64,000 nucleotides of DNA, from positions 1,116,001 through 1,180,000 of the forward strand of contig NZ_FNTQ01000001.1 in NCBI RefSeq assembly GCF_900105755.1, written 5' to 3'. The stretch is from Streptomyces sp. Ag109_O5-10 (lineage in GTDB: Bacteria > Actinomycetota > Actinomycetes > Streptomycetales > Streptomycetaceae). Below, piece after piece: positions 25,373-34,359 of this stretch. Made by a program: the position numbers and the translations under genes. The notes under the pieces were generated by a model. It did no database searches and was not told the DNA's origin. It saw only the letters and a list, made by a program, of their open reading frames with translations. Numbering within the stretch: position 1 is the first letter of the stretch; the number at the start of each line of letters is the position of its first letter.

Positions 25373-27322
25373 CTAGCCGCCGAACCTGAGCACGGTGGTG
25401 AACCCGCCCGCGCCGCCGGCGGGGCTGGTGCCGGTGCCGATCAGCGTCGTGGTGGGTTCCTTGCGCCCGAAGCCCGCGGAGTACCAGCCCAGCGGTGGGC
25501 CGGTCTCGCCGCGGTGTGCCCGCCAGGTCAGCTCCCCGGGCAGGTCGACCACCGCGGAACGCCCCTCGCCGTCCCGGATCCAGGTGAGCACCGCCCGGTT
25601 CCCGACCAGGTCCGCGGCGATCTCCGGGCCGAGGTGGAACGCCAGCCGCACGGTCCGGTGCGGGCCGCGCACCTCGTCGACGAGCTTCAGCTCCTGGCGC
25701 GCGGCCGTCAGCTCCACCCGGCGGCGGTGCACGGAGCCCTGGTAGCCGTCATGCTCGGCACACCAGTCGGCCGCTCCCTCGCCGGAGGTGTCCACGGCCA
25801 GCACGCGAGTGCGGGCCTGCCGGGTCCACAGGAAGGGGCCGCCGGAGACGGACTGGTCGGCGCCGTCCAGCTGCAGCGTGTTGTGGCCGAGGGTCGAGCG
25901 GAAGTACTGCCGCCATGCCGGCTGCCCGTGGTAGCAGTACGTCCCCGGGTCGGCGAGCACGTCGACGCCGTCGTGCCGGACCTCCACGGACAGCGCGTCC
26001 GCGTGGGCGTGCGCGGCGATGGACAGGAAGCCGTGCGGACCGCCGTCGCAGCGGCACCAGATCTCTCCCGGACCGCGCAGGATCGTCATGCCCGCGTCGG
26101 CGAAGTGCGCGGGCCGGTCCGCCGGACGGTCCACCGACGGTTCGGTGGGCTTGACGAGCGCGGCCAGCAGCGGGGTGCGGACGTCGGTGCCGGTCACCTC
26201 GGGCCACCAGCCGAGCCGGCCGAACACGGCGTCGCCGGTGGCGAGGAGCGAGGCCCAGCGGTCGGTGCCCGCGCCGTCCACGACCAGGCCGTGCCCGTCG
26301 TCCGCGTCGCCCTGGCGCGGCGGCCGCAGCCGGTTGTCCACGACGGCCGCGAGAGCGTCGGTCATCCGCAGCAGCACCAGCCGGACGGAGGCGGGGACCG
26401 GCACGCCCGCGGCGTCCGCCTCGGCCACCGCGGCCAGGCCGAGCTCCAGGACGAGTCCGTGGTACTCGGTGGCCAGCTCGCGGTTGAGGCCGGAGACGAA
26501 GGTGTTGCTCCGCAGGTGCCGCTCCAGCGACCGCAGCGCGTCGGCCCGCCAACGCGCCGAGGCGGGGAACCAGCCGAACGCGCAGGCCGCGGCGAACTGC
26601 CCGGCGGCCTCGGCGACGACGTGGTTGTTCGCCGAGGACCCCCGGCTGGGGAAGGCGGCCAGCCAGCGCTGGTGGTGCCAGATCTGGTTCAGCGCCACCG
26701 GGTTCTCCTCGAACAGCCCGGCCGCGCCCGGCCAGTCGTCGAGCAGCCGGCGGATCCACACCCAGGACAGCAGCCGGATGCCCAGCTCGATGCCGCTGAC
26801 CCAGTGCACGCCGTGCAACGGGGGGTTGACCGTCCACCAGGACCGCAGGTGCTCGGCCACGCGCTCGGCATACCGCTCGTTCCCGGTGACCGCGTAGGCC
26901 GCGGCGAGCACGGTGAGGTACTGGTGCCGCGACGGCTCCCAGATCTGCTTGATGTCCCCGACCGCGTCCTCGTCGCGGTACGGCACGTCGAAGGCGTAGC
27001 CCCAGGGAGCCCGGCGCCCGGTCTTCGGGTCGTACCACCAGTCGGGGTCGGTGAGGTCGTCGCGGACCACCCCGAAGAACTCGGCGTGCCCGGACATCAG
27101 CCGGTCGGCCTCCGCGACGAGGCGCTTGGCGGCGTCCGGTGACACCTCGGCGAGCGTCCCCGCGGGCAGGACCGCGGTGAACCGGGCGCCGGTCACGGCC
27201 GGGCAGTCCGGCCGTACGGACCGCCACCGCCGTCTGCGCACCGTGTCGCCCACCCGGCCCGCGACCTCCCCCGGCCCCATCCGGGACAGCCGTCGCAGGT
27301 ACCAGCCCGCGCTCATGCTCAT
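25373..27322 (-). CDS. Heparinase II/III and alginate-lyase-like protein
   Basis: 649 residues; ATG at 27322 overlaps the upstream stop (ATGA). The N-terminal half is an alpha/alpha toroid with GVHWVSGIELGIRLLSWVW and SSANNHVVAEAAGQFAAACAF, then EYHGLVLELGL. The C-terminal half has the heparinase II/III motif IAAHAHADALSVEVRHDGVDVLADPGTYCY. These residues support uronate lyase chemistry. No signal peptide is present: the N-terminus is MSMSAGWYLRRLSRMGPGEVAGR. The protein is thus predicted cytoplasmic, odd for a lyase, though such proteins commonly accompany the next gene's fused oxidoreductase and asparagine synthase in surface-polysaccharide loci. Confidence 0.87.
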   Translation of the reverse strand: MSMSAGWYLRRLSRMGPGEVAGRVGDTVRRRRWRSVRPDCPAVTGARFTAVLPAGTLAEVSPDAAKRLVAEADRLMSGHAEFFGVVRDDLTDPDWWYDPKTGRRAPWGYAFDVPYRDEDAVGDIKQIWEPSRHQYLTVLAAAYAVTGNERYAERVAEHLRSWWTVNPPLHGVHWVSGIELGIRLLSWVWIRRLLDDWPGAAGLFEENPVALNQIWHHQRWLAAFPSRGSSANNHVVAEAAGQFAAACAFGWFPASARWRADALRSLERHLRSNTFVSGLNRELATEYHGLVLELGLAAVAEADAAGVPVPASVRLVLLRMTDALAAVVDNRLRPPRQGDADDGHGLVVDGAGTDRWASLLATGDAVFGRLGWWPEVTGTDVRTPLLAALVKPTEPSVDRPADRPAHFADAGMTILRGPGEIWCRCDGGPHGFLSIAAHAHADALSVEVRHDGVDVLADPGTYCYHGQPAWRQYFRSTLGHNTLQLDGADQSVSGGPFLWTRQARTRVLAVDTSGEGAADWCAEHDGYQGSVHRRRVELTAARQELKLVDEVRGPHRTVRLAFHLGPEIAADLVGNRAVLTWIRDGEGRSAVVDLPGELTWRAHRGETGPPLGWYSAGFGRKEPTTTLIGTGTSPAGGAGGFTTVLRFGG

Positions 27323-29517
27323 CGGGCCCGCTCCAACTCCACGGGCGCGCCGGAGGCCAGGGCGCTGCGCACGGCGAGGGTGGCCGCCGTGGTCGCGACC
27401 AGCGACTCCAGCGGCACCGGCATCGGCCCGCCGGTCCGCACGGCCTTGACGAACGCGGCCAGTTCGGCGTTCTGCCCCTTGTCCCGGGCCCTGGGCAGCC
27501 GCGAACTCTGCCAGCGGCTGCGGCCGTACACCGAGGCACGCACGAAGTCGTCGAGCTTGAGCACCTTGCCGTCGGCGAGAAGGTCCAGGCTCTCCTTGGG
27601 GAAGCCCGGCGCGCCGGTGGTGACGTAGCTGATGGTGGCGGTGGAGCCGTCCGGGTAGCGGAGTACGACCTGCAGGTCCTCGTTGCCGGACGGGGCGACG
27701 GCGTAGACCGAGACCGGGTCGGCGTCGAGCAGCCAGCTCGCCGTGTCGACGAAGTGGCCGCCCTCGCCCTCGAACCGGGAGCCCTCGGTGCCCTGACGGA
27801 GATACCAACTGCCCTGCTGCAACCGGCCCGCGTTGACCAGGTAGCGCAGGCTCGCCGGACCGGTCCGGGCACCGAAGCGCCGCTTGGCCTCCGTCAGCAG
27901 CGGTGCGAACCGGCGGTTGAAGCCCACCTGGACGCGGTCGTTGCCGGACTCCTCCACCGCCGCGAGCACGCCTGCCAGTTCGTCCTCGGTGAGGGCCAGG
28001 GGCTTTTCCACGAACACCGTCTTGCCGGCCAGCAGCGCCTGGCGGGTGAGCTCGGCGTGCGAGCTGTGCCGGGTGACCACGAACACCGCGTCGATCGACT
28101 TGTCGCCGAGCACGGCGTCGAGGTCGGTGGTCGCCTCGGCGAAGCCGAACTTGCGCTGTGCGTTGGCCGCGGAGAGCGCCGTCGTGGTGACGACCGTCGA
28201 CAGCTCGACGCCCTCGCGCCGGGCCAGGTGCGGCAGCAGCATCGACGTCGCGTAGTTCCCCGCGCCGACGAACGCGAGGCGCACCGGTGAGGTGGCGGAC
28301 CGGGCCGGGGCGGGTGCGGTCCCGCTGCGGCGCACCGCGGGCACGGCCACCGACGGCGCCTGGGCCGTCTCCCCCTCCGGCGCCTCGTCCGGCTGTCCGG
28401 GGTAGCGGAACAGCACGGCCACGGCCTTCAACTCGCCGTCCTTCAGGCGCCGGTACGTCTCGACCGCGTCCTCGAAGTCGGCGACGTGGGAGACCAGCGG
28501 CTCCACGTCGACCCGGCCGCGGGCGACGAGGTCGAGGAAGCACGCGAGGTTGCGGCGCTCGGTCCAGCGCACGTAGCCGATCGGGTAGTCGCGCCCCTCC
28601 AGTTCGTACTCCGGGTCGTAGCGCCCGGGGCCGTACGACCGTGAGAACCGGACGTCGAGCTCCTTCTCGTAGTACGCGTTCCACGGCAGGTCCAGGCGGC
28701 ACTTGCCGATGTCGACGACCCGGCCGCGGTCCCGGCAGAGCCTGGCGGCCAGCTCGACGGGCTGGTTGCTGCCACCGCCGGCGGCCAGGTACACCTGGTC
28801 CACGCCGTGCCCGTCGGTGAGTTCGGCGACGGCGGCCTCCAGGGCCGCGGACGCGGGGTCGCCGCAGGCCACGGCGCCCAGCCGCTCGGCGAGTTCGCAG
28901 CGTGCCGGGTCGGGGTCGGCGCCGACGACGCGGACCCCGGAGGCGGTGAGGAGCTGTGCCACCAGCTGGCCGATCAGGCCGAGGCCGATGACCAGGGCCA
29001 CCTCGCCGAGCCGCGGCTCGCCCTGGCGGACGCCCTGCATCGCGATCGACCCGACGGTGCCGAAGGCGGCATGGCGCGGCGCGAGGCCGTCGGGCACCGG
29101 GGTGTAGAGGTTCTTCGGCACCCAGTTCAGCTCGGCGTGCAGCGCGTGCTCGTTGCCGGCGCAGGCCACCAGGTCGCCGGCCTTCACGTCGTCGACGCCG
29201 GCGCCGACCTGCTCGACCACCCCGCACAGCGAGTAGCCGAGCGGCGTGTAGGAGTCCAGCTTGCCCATCACCTTGCGGTAGGTGGCGGGCAGTCCGTTGG
29301 TGGCCACGCTCTGCATGACCTTGGCCACCTGGTCGGGGCGGGAGCGGGCCTTGCCGAGCATCGACATGCCGGCCTCGGAGACCTTCATGAGCTCGGTGCC
29401 GGTGGAGATCAGCGAGTAGGCGCTGCGGACCAGCACCCCGCCCGGCTTGCATCCCGGGACCGGAACGTCGAGCACCGCCAGCTCGCCGCTCTTGTAGTTC
29501 TGTACGACCTGTTTCAC
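27319..29517 (-). CDS. Bi-domain oxidoreductase (zinc-type ADH fused to Gfo/Idh/MocA)
   Basis: 732 residues from GTG at 29517. Residues 1-370 form an alcohol-dehydrogenase-like domain with Rossmann motif VIGLGLIGQL (177-186); the usual catalytic zinc cysteines are replaced (STGTELMK), so zinc binding is doubtful. After an Ala/Pro linker, residues 412-732 form a Gfo/Idh/MocA domain with AFVGAGNYATSM and catalytic Lys505 in VEKP, then QVGFNRRF. The fusion can relay two redox steps on one sugar nucleotide. It is coupled to the heparinase-like gene and 16 bp from asparagine synthase, a trio repeatedly found in polysaccharide loci. Confidence 0.9.
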   Translation of the reverse strand: MKQVVQNYKSGELAVLDVPVPGCKPGGVLVRSAYSLISTGTELMKVSEAGMSMLGKARSRPDQVAKVMQSVATNGLPATYRKVMGKLDSYTPLGYSLCGVVEQVGAGVDDVKAGDLVACAGNEHALHAELNWVPKNLYTPVPDGLAPRHAAFGTVGSIAMQGVRQGEPRLGEVALVIGLGLIGQLVAQLLTASGVRVVGADPDPARCELAERLGAVACGDPASAALEAAVAELTDGHGVDQVYLAAGGGSNQPVELAARLCRDRGRVVDIGKCRLDLPWNAYYEKELDVRFSRSYGPGRYDPEYELEGRDYPIGYVRWTERRNLACFLDLVARGRVDVEPLVSHVADFEDAVETYRRLKDGELKAVAVLFRYPGQPDEAPEGETAQAPSVAVPAVRRSGTAPAPARSATSPVRLAFVGAGNYATSMLLPHLARREGVELSTVVTTTALSAANAQRKFGFAEATTDLDAVLGDKSIDAVFVVTRHSSHAELTRQALLAGKTVFVEKPLALTEDELAGVLAAVEESGNDRVQVGFNRRFAPLLTEAKRRFGARTGPASLRYLVNAGRLQQGSWYLRQGTEGSRFEGEGGHFVDTASWLLDADPVSVYAVAPSGNEDLQVVLRYPDGSTATISYVTTGAPGFPKESLDLLADGKVLKLDDFVRASVYGRSRWQSSRLPRARDKGQNAELAAFVKAVRTGGPMPVPLESLVATTAATLAVRSALASGAPVELERAR

Positions 29518-29533
29518 CGAAGTCCCCTGATTC

Positions 29534-31468
29534 CTAAGCCGTCAGCCGAGTGCGCTGGCCGGACCCGGAGGTCGCGTCGCGATACCAGTACTCGAGGGTC
29601 AGTACGTGCCACAGATGTTTCGAGTTGTCCCGCTGCCCGGCGGCGTCCTCGGCGACCAGCCGCTGCAGTGCCTCCCGGCGCAGGAACCCCGAGCGGACGA
29701 GTTCGCCGTCGTCGACCACCTCGCGCACCAGCGGTGCCAGGTCCCGGCTCATCCAGGCCCGCAGCGGGGCGCTGAACAGGCCCTTGGGCCGGTACACGAT
29801 CTCCCGGGGCAGCACGGAGGTGGCCGCCTCCTTGAGGACGGCCTTGCCCTGCCGTCCGACGATCTTGCGGTCGCCGGGCACGGTGAACGCGGCCTTGACC
29901 ACCTCGACGTCCACGTACGGCACGCGCACCTCGGTGGAGGCGGCCATGCTGGAGCGGTCGGTGTACGTGAGGTTCAGGCCCGGCAGGAACATCCGGGCGT
30001 CGGTGAGGCACATGCGGTTGACGAAGTCGTCGAGGTCGTTGTCCGCGTAGACGTCCGCGTGCTCGGTCAGCACGTCCTCGACCGTCCCGGCCAGGTCGGG
30101 ATCGAGGAGGGCGAGCAGCTCGTCCCGGTCGTACATGGTGTAGCTGCGCCGGAAGGCGGTCTCCTCCGGCAGGTCGGCGAAGGAGAGGAACCGCTTGGCG
30201 AAGCGCACCGACCGGTACCCGCGGCGGCTCGTCGCGACCGGCAGCCGGTCCACGGCCGCGGACACCCCGCGCCGCAGCGGCCGCGGGACCCGCTGGTAGC
30301 GCAGCGCGATCAGGTTGGCCAGGTGCTTGCGGTAGCCGGCGAACAGTTCGTCCGCGCCCATTCCCGAGAGCATCACCTTCACCCCGGCCTCGCGTGCGGC
30401 CCTGCAGATCAGGTAGGTGTTGATCGCGGCGGGGTCGCCGATCGGCTCGTCCAGGTGGTAGGTCATCCGGGGCAGCAGGTCGAGCACGTCCGGCGCGATC
30501 TCGATCTCGTGCAGGTCGACGCCGAACCTCTCGGCCACCTGCCGGGCGTAGCGCAGGTCGTCCGGCATCGCCTCGAACCTGGCGTCCTCGGCGCGGAACC
30601 CGATCGTGTAGGCGGAGATCCCCGGCTGGTGACGGGCCGCCAGCGCGGTCAGGTAGCTGGAGTCGAGGCCGCCGGAGAGGAAGGTCGCCACGGGGACGTC
30701 GGAGAGCAGATGGCGCCGGGTCGACTCCTCGACGATCGCGGCCAGGTCCGGCCGCTCGCCGGCCAGGGCCCGCGCCCGGCCCTCGGCCGCGACGTCCTTC
30801 AGGTTCCAGAACCGGCCGCGCTCCACCCGGCCGTCGGGCCGGCACCGCAGCCAGCTCCCCGGCTGCAGCTTCTCGGCCTCGCGGAACGCGCACCGCGAGT
30901 CCGGCACCCAGTAGTACAGGAGCGAGGCCACCAGCGCCGCGTCGTCCACCTGCAGCGTCCTGCCGGTGGCGACGGAGAGCGCCTTGAGCTCGGAGGCGAA
31001 CACCAGGCCGCCGCCGCGCCGGAGCAGGAACAGCGGCTTGATGCCGAGCTGGTCGCGGGCGAGCACCAGGTCGCCGGTGCGCTCGTCGAAGATCCCGAAG
31101 GCGAACATGCCGCGCAGCCGGGGCAGGCAGTCCGTGCCCCAGCGCCGCCATGCTTCGAGGAGCACCTCGGTGTCGGAGGTGCCGCGGAAGCGCACTCCGC
31201 CGGCTTCCAGCTCGGCCCGGAGTTCCGGCGCGTTGTAGAGCTCGCCGTTGTACGTCAGGACGAGGCCGTCCGAGGCCATCGGCTGGGCGCCGGTGTCGGA
31301 CAGGTCGATGATGGCGAGCCTGCGGTGCCCGAGGTGGACCTCGCCGTCGCCCACGAGGTGGCTGTAGCGGCCCGACCCGTCCGGGCCGCGGTGGGCGAGG
31401 GTGTCGGTGAGCCGGTCGGTGACGATCTTTCCGTCCGGCCAGCGGTAGGTACCTGCGATGCCGCACAT
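29534..31468 (-). CDS. asnB: Asparagine synthase (glutamine-hydrolysing), polysaccharide type
   Basis: 644 residues, ATG at 31468, with the mature nucleophile Cys2 (MCGIAG). The glutaminase domain (about 1-205) has RGPDGSG, LGHRRLAIIDLS and YNGELYN. The synthetase domain carries the PP-loop SGGLDSS at 265-271 and GMGADELFAGYRK. The enzyme moves ammonia from glutamine to an adenylated carboxylate. In surface-polysaccharide operons such homologues are thought to amidate uronic acids, not aspartate, and the GDP-mannose 6-dehydrogenase in the same operon would supply a uronic acid. That link is inference. Confidence 0.92.
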   Translation of the reverse strand: MCGIAGTYRWPDGKIVTDRLTDTLAHRGPDGSGRYSHLVGDGEVHLGHRRLAIIDLSDTGAQPMASDGLVLTYNGELYNAPELRAELEAGGVRFRGTSDTEVLLEAWRRWGTDCLPRLRGMFAFGIFDERTGDLVLARDQLGIKPLFLLRRGGGLVFASELKALSVATGRTLQVDDAALVASLLYYWVPDSRCAFREAEKLQPGSWLRCRPDGRVERGRFWNLKDVAAEGRARALAGERPDLAAIVEESTRRHLLSDVPVATFLSGGLDSSYLTALAARHQPGISAYTIGFRAEDARFEAMPDDLRYARQVAERFGVDLHEIEIAPDVLDLLPRMTYHLDEPIGDPAAINTYLICRAAREAGVKVMLSGMGADELFAGYRKHLANLIALRYQRVPRPLRRGVSAAVDRLPVATSRRGYRSVRFAKRFLSFADLPEETAFRRSYTMYDRDELLALLDPDLAGTVEDVLTEHADVYADNDLDDFVNRMCLTDARMFLPGLNLTYTDRSSMAASTEVRVPYVDVEVVKAAFTVPGDRKIVGRQGKAVLKEAATSVLPREIVYRPKGLFSAPLRAWMSRDLAPLVREVVDDGELVRSGFLRREALQRLVAEDAAGQRDNSKHLWHVLTLEYWYRDATSGSGQRTRLTA

Positions 31469-31471
31469 GTG

Positions 31472-32992
31472 CTACCGCGCCTCCTGGTCGTTGTCCGGGC
31501 CGCGGACGGCCCACACCGGCTGCCGCTCCGCCCGCCGCCGGCCGGTCCCCGACTGCGGAGCCGGGCGCTCGCTCCGGCCGCGCAGCGCGGTCTGCAGCCC
31601 GTCCCACAGGGTGCCGTCGGTCCGGTCCCGCGGATCTGGGTCGATCAGCACCACGCCGATCACCGGGATGCGCTGGTCCGCGAGCTGCCGGGCCACGGTG
31701 TGCAGCCAGGCGGCGCCGGCGTGTCCGGCCCGTACCACGAGCACGGTCTGGGCGCCGAGGTACTGCAGGTCGGTCCACGCCGTGCCCGGCGCCACCGAGC
31801 CGACGCCGATGGTGCGCTCCTGGGGAGCCACGGTCGCGGCGTGCTCGGCGCCGACCACGGTCGGGTCGCCGGGCCTTTGGTGGCGGCCGGCCAGCTGCTG
31901 GCGGGGCAGTGCGTCGACGACGGTCACCGGCCCCTCCGCCGCCAGGTTCCTGGCGAGGTCCAGGGCGATCACGCCCGTCGCACGCGCGCAGCCCAGTTCC
32001 AGCAGCGACACAGGTTCCGTGGAGCCGCGCAGGGCGCGGGCCAGGGAGGCGGTGAGCCGTTCGCGGGCCAGCCGGGTCCGGCGGCGCTGCCAGGGCCTGC
32101 CCGGCCGGCGGGGCAGTTCCGCGACGACCGAGGCGCCCAGGTTCGCCGCGATGTCCCGGCGCAGCACGGGGCGGTCCGCCACCACCGTGCCGACCGCGGC
32201 CCCCGCGAGTCCGAGGAAGAGCCCGAGGACGAGGCCGATCGCGCCGTCGGTGGCGGCGGCCTTGGGCAGGGAGTGATGCAGCGCGCGCGGGGTGTCCACG
32301 ATCTGCGTGCCGGCGACGACCTGGGGTGCGCCGGTCCGCGCGTCCGCGGCGCGCTCGTCGAAGTCGGAGATGCGCGAGTTGAGTTCGGCGCGGCGGGCGA
32401 AGAGCGACTCGAGGGTCGCCGACGCCTTCGGGTCGCTGCCCGCCGACTGGTTGCCGATCTCCTTGTTGACCTGGGCGAGTTCGTCGCGCATGCGGTCGCG
32501 CTGGTCGATCAGGGCCTGGGACTCGGCCTGCGCGGTCCTCAGCATCCGCTGCACGTGGTCCGCGACGAACGCGTCGGCCAGCGCCTTGGCGCGCGCCACC
32601 GCCTGGGCGTCGGTGTCGCCGGTCACGGTGATCTGCAGCAGGTTGTTGGTCAGGCCGGTGCCCCGGTAGTCCTTCAGGAAGTCCTCGGGTTTCGCCGTGG
32701 ACCTGAGGGACCGCAGGGCCTTGTCGGCGATCTGCGTGGTCTGCAGCAGCTGGACGTCGGTGCGGATCAGTGTTCCGGTGTCGTTCGGCTGGTCCGCTTC
32801 GTGCGCGACCAGCACCTCGGTCACCGCGGTCGGCGCCGGCGGCAGGGCGACCGCCAGGCCGGAGCCCGCGACCAGGCCGAGGAGCGCCGTGGCGTACCAG
32901 AGGCGGCGGCGCCTGCGCACCGCCACCACCAGGGCCTGCAGGTCGAGAAGCGGAGTGGCGGCCGACGACTCCGCGGTCGTGCTGGTCGTCAC
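31472..32992 (-). CDS. Wzz-like chain-length protein with degenerate P-loop domain (second)
   Basis: 506 residues from GTG at 32992, overlapping the preceding stop (GTGA). Topology is Wzz-like: a basic patch RRRRR at 26-30, first span at 31-50, an outer region with coiled-coil character (about 140-220), and second span at 251-272. The C-terminal cytoplasmic part resembles a BY-kinase domain, but where the Walker A should be it reads LELGCARATGVIALDLA (332-347), without the conserved Lys-Ser/Thr. The hydrophobic strand QTVLVVRAGHA is kept. It likely sets polymer length together with the coupled Wzz-like partner and has probably lost kinase activity. Confidence 0.82.
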   Translation of the reverse strand: MTTSTTAESSAATPLLDLQALVVAVRRRRRLWYATALLGLVAGSGLAVALPPAPTAVTEVLVAHEADQPNDTGTLIRTDVQLLQTTQIADKALRSLRSTAKPEDFLKDYRGTGLTNNLLQITVTGDTDAQAVARAKALADAFVADHVQRMLRTAQAESQALIDQRDRMRDELAQVNKEIGNQSAGSDPKASATLESLFARRAELNSRISDFDERAADARTGAPQVVAGTQIVDTPRALHHSLPKAAATDGAIGLVLGLFLGLAGAAVGTVVADRPVLRRDIAANLGASVVAELPRRPGRPWQRRRTRLARERLTASLARALRGSTEPVSLLELGCARATGVIALDLARNLAAEGPVTVVDALPRQQLAGRHQRPGDPTVVGAEHAATVAPQERTIGVGSVAPGTAWTDLQYLGAQTVLVVRAGHAGAAWLHTVARQLADQRIPVIGVVLIDPDPRDRTDGTLWDGLQTALRGRSERPAPQSGTGRRRAERQPVWAVRGPDNDQEAR

Positions 32993-34359
32993 GCTGAACC
33001 TCCTGTGGCCTGGCCGCGAACCGCGAGTGCGAGAGTGGCGTCGTCCGGAGGCAGGCCGGCTGGCCGGGTCTCACGGGCGCGGACGGGGTCGGCGACGACG
33101 ATGCCGAGGACCTCGTGCCGGCCGTCCGCGCATGCCTCGGCGATGCCGGCGAGTTCCTCCGCGGTCCAGTTGCCGGCGCTCAGGACGACGAGCGCGCCGG
33201 ACTCGGTGTCGCGGTCCGGCACGATCGGCCGGTCCACCGAGACCTCCACGATCCGCAGCTGCGGATCGCTCTTGGCCTCGGCGGCGAGCCGTCCGGCGGC
33301 GCTGCGGGCGAGGCCGTCGCCGTCCGGTACGACCACCAGCAGCCGCCTGGGGGCGGGCAGTTGCTCCCGGAGGCGGGAGCAGACCCGGCGATAGCGGATC
33401 CGTCGGGCAGCCTCGTCGTCGGACCTTGGCGGGGTCGGCAGGTCCCACCGGGTGCCGGTGCCGAGGAGGCGGTGGATCCAGCCGCGCCGGGCGCCCTTCT
33501 CCGGCCGGTGCGCGCCGCGGCCTGACTCGGGCACCTCCACGGTGCCGAGGAGTGCCGCGCCCAGCGCCGCGGTGAGCTCCGGTTCGGTGCGCAGCCGGCG
33601 GTTCGTCCGGGCGGCGGCGAGGTGGCCGACGACCGCGAACAGGAAGAACAGCAGCGCTCCCGCGCCGATGAACTGCACGCGCGTCGGAGGCGCCTCGCCG
33701 GTCGGCCGGGCCGCCGGGCCCATGACGACCATCCCGGCCTTGTTGGACGCCGGGTCGGCCTCGTCCAGCTTGGTCATGGCCTCCTCCAGCGAGGTGCTCA
33801 GCTTCTCCAGCTCGGTCCGGGCCTGCACCCCCTCGACGGTCTGCCCGGGATCGGACGCGTCGGCCAGTTCGGTGATACGGCGGTTGGTCTCCTCGACCTG
33901 CTTGCGCAGCGCCTCGGCCTCGGTGGCCGCCGCGGAGTCGGTGCCGCCGCCGGCGACCCGCGCGGCGAACTTGACGAACTGCGCGGCCACCTGGTCGGAG
34001 AGCTGCTGCGCGCGCCGGGGGGTGTCGGCCGTGCCGGAGATCTTGATGATGTTCCCGTCGGCGGCCGAGGCGGTCACCCGGCCCCGCAGTTCGGCGGCGC
34101 TGACGTCCCGCCAGTTCAGTGCGGCGGCCGCGCGGTCGACCACCGTCGAACTGGTCGCGATGTCCACCTGGGTCAGCAGCTCGCGCTCTTCCCACTGTCC
34201 CGGCAGCAGCACCGACGCCGAGGTCGTGTACCGCGGCGGGAACACCACCGAGGCGCCGTAGCCGACGAGCGCGCCCACGGCGGCGATGACGGCGAGAAAC
34301 CGCCAGCGCCGGCGGAATATCCGCCCGATGGTGACCAGACGTATCGATTCCTCGCTCAA
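32989..34359 (-). CDS. Wzz-like chain-length protein with degenerate P-loop domain (first)
   Basis: 456 residues from a TTG at 34359 that overlaps the glycosyltransferase stop as TTGA. Membrane spans at about 21-40 and 229-250 enclose an outer domain with a Wzz start (YTTSASVLLPGQWEERELL) and a Glu/Arg/Lys-rich coiled coil (150-205). The C-terminal region has RLLVVVPDGDGLARSAAGRLAAEA (339-362) in the position of a kinase P-loop but lacks GKT/S; VVLSAGNWTAEEL follows. It is thus a co-polymerase relative without visible ATPase. With its downstream partner it may form a mixed Wzz assembly. Confidence 0.82.
   Translation of the reverse strand: MSEESIRLVTIGRIFRRRWRFLAVIAAVGALVGYGASVVFPPRYTTSASVLLPGQWEERELLTQVDIATSSTVVDRAAAALNWRDVSAAELRGRVTASAADGNIIKISGTADTPRRAQQLSDQVAAQFVKFAARVAGGGTDSAAATEAEALRKQVEETNRRITELADASDPGQTVEGVQARTELEKLSTSLEEAMTKLDEADPASNKAGMVVMGPAARPTGEAPPTRVQFIGAGALLFFLFAVVGHLAAARTNRRLRTEPELTAALGAALLGTVEVPESGRGAHRPEKGARRGWIHRLLGTGTRWDLPTPPRSDDEAARRIRYRRVCSRLREQLPAPRRLLVVVPDGDGLARSAAGRLAAEAKSDPQLRIVEVSVDRPIVPDRDTESGALVVLSAGNWTAEELAGIAEACADGRHEVLGIVVADPVRARETRPAGLPPDDATLALAVRGQATGGSA

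Noticed and set aside
29534..31468. Lasso peptide or beta-lactam type asparagine-synthase homologue
   Set aside because: No precursor peptide, B1/B2 protein or other natural-product gene is near; Cys2 and the PP-loop are intact and the context is a polysaccharide operon.
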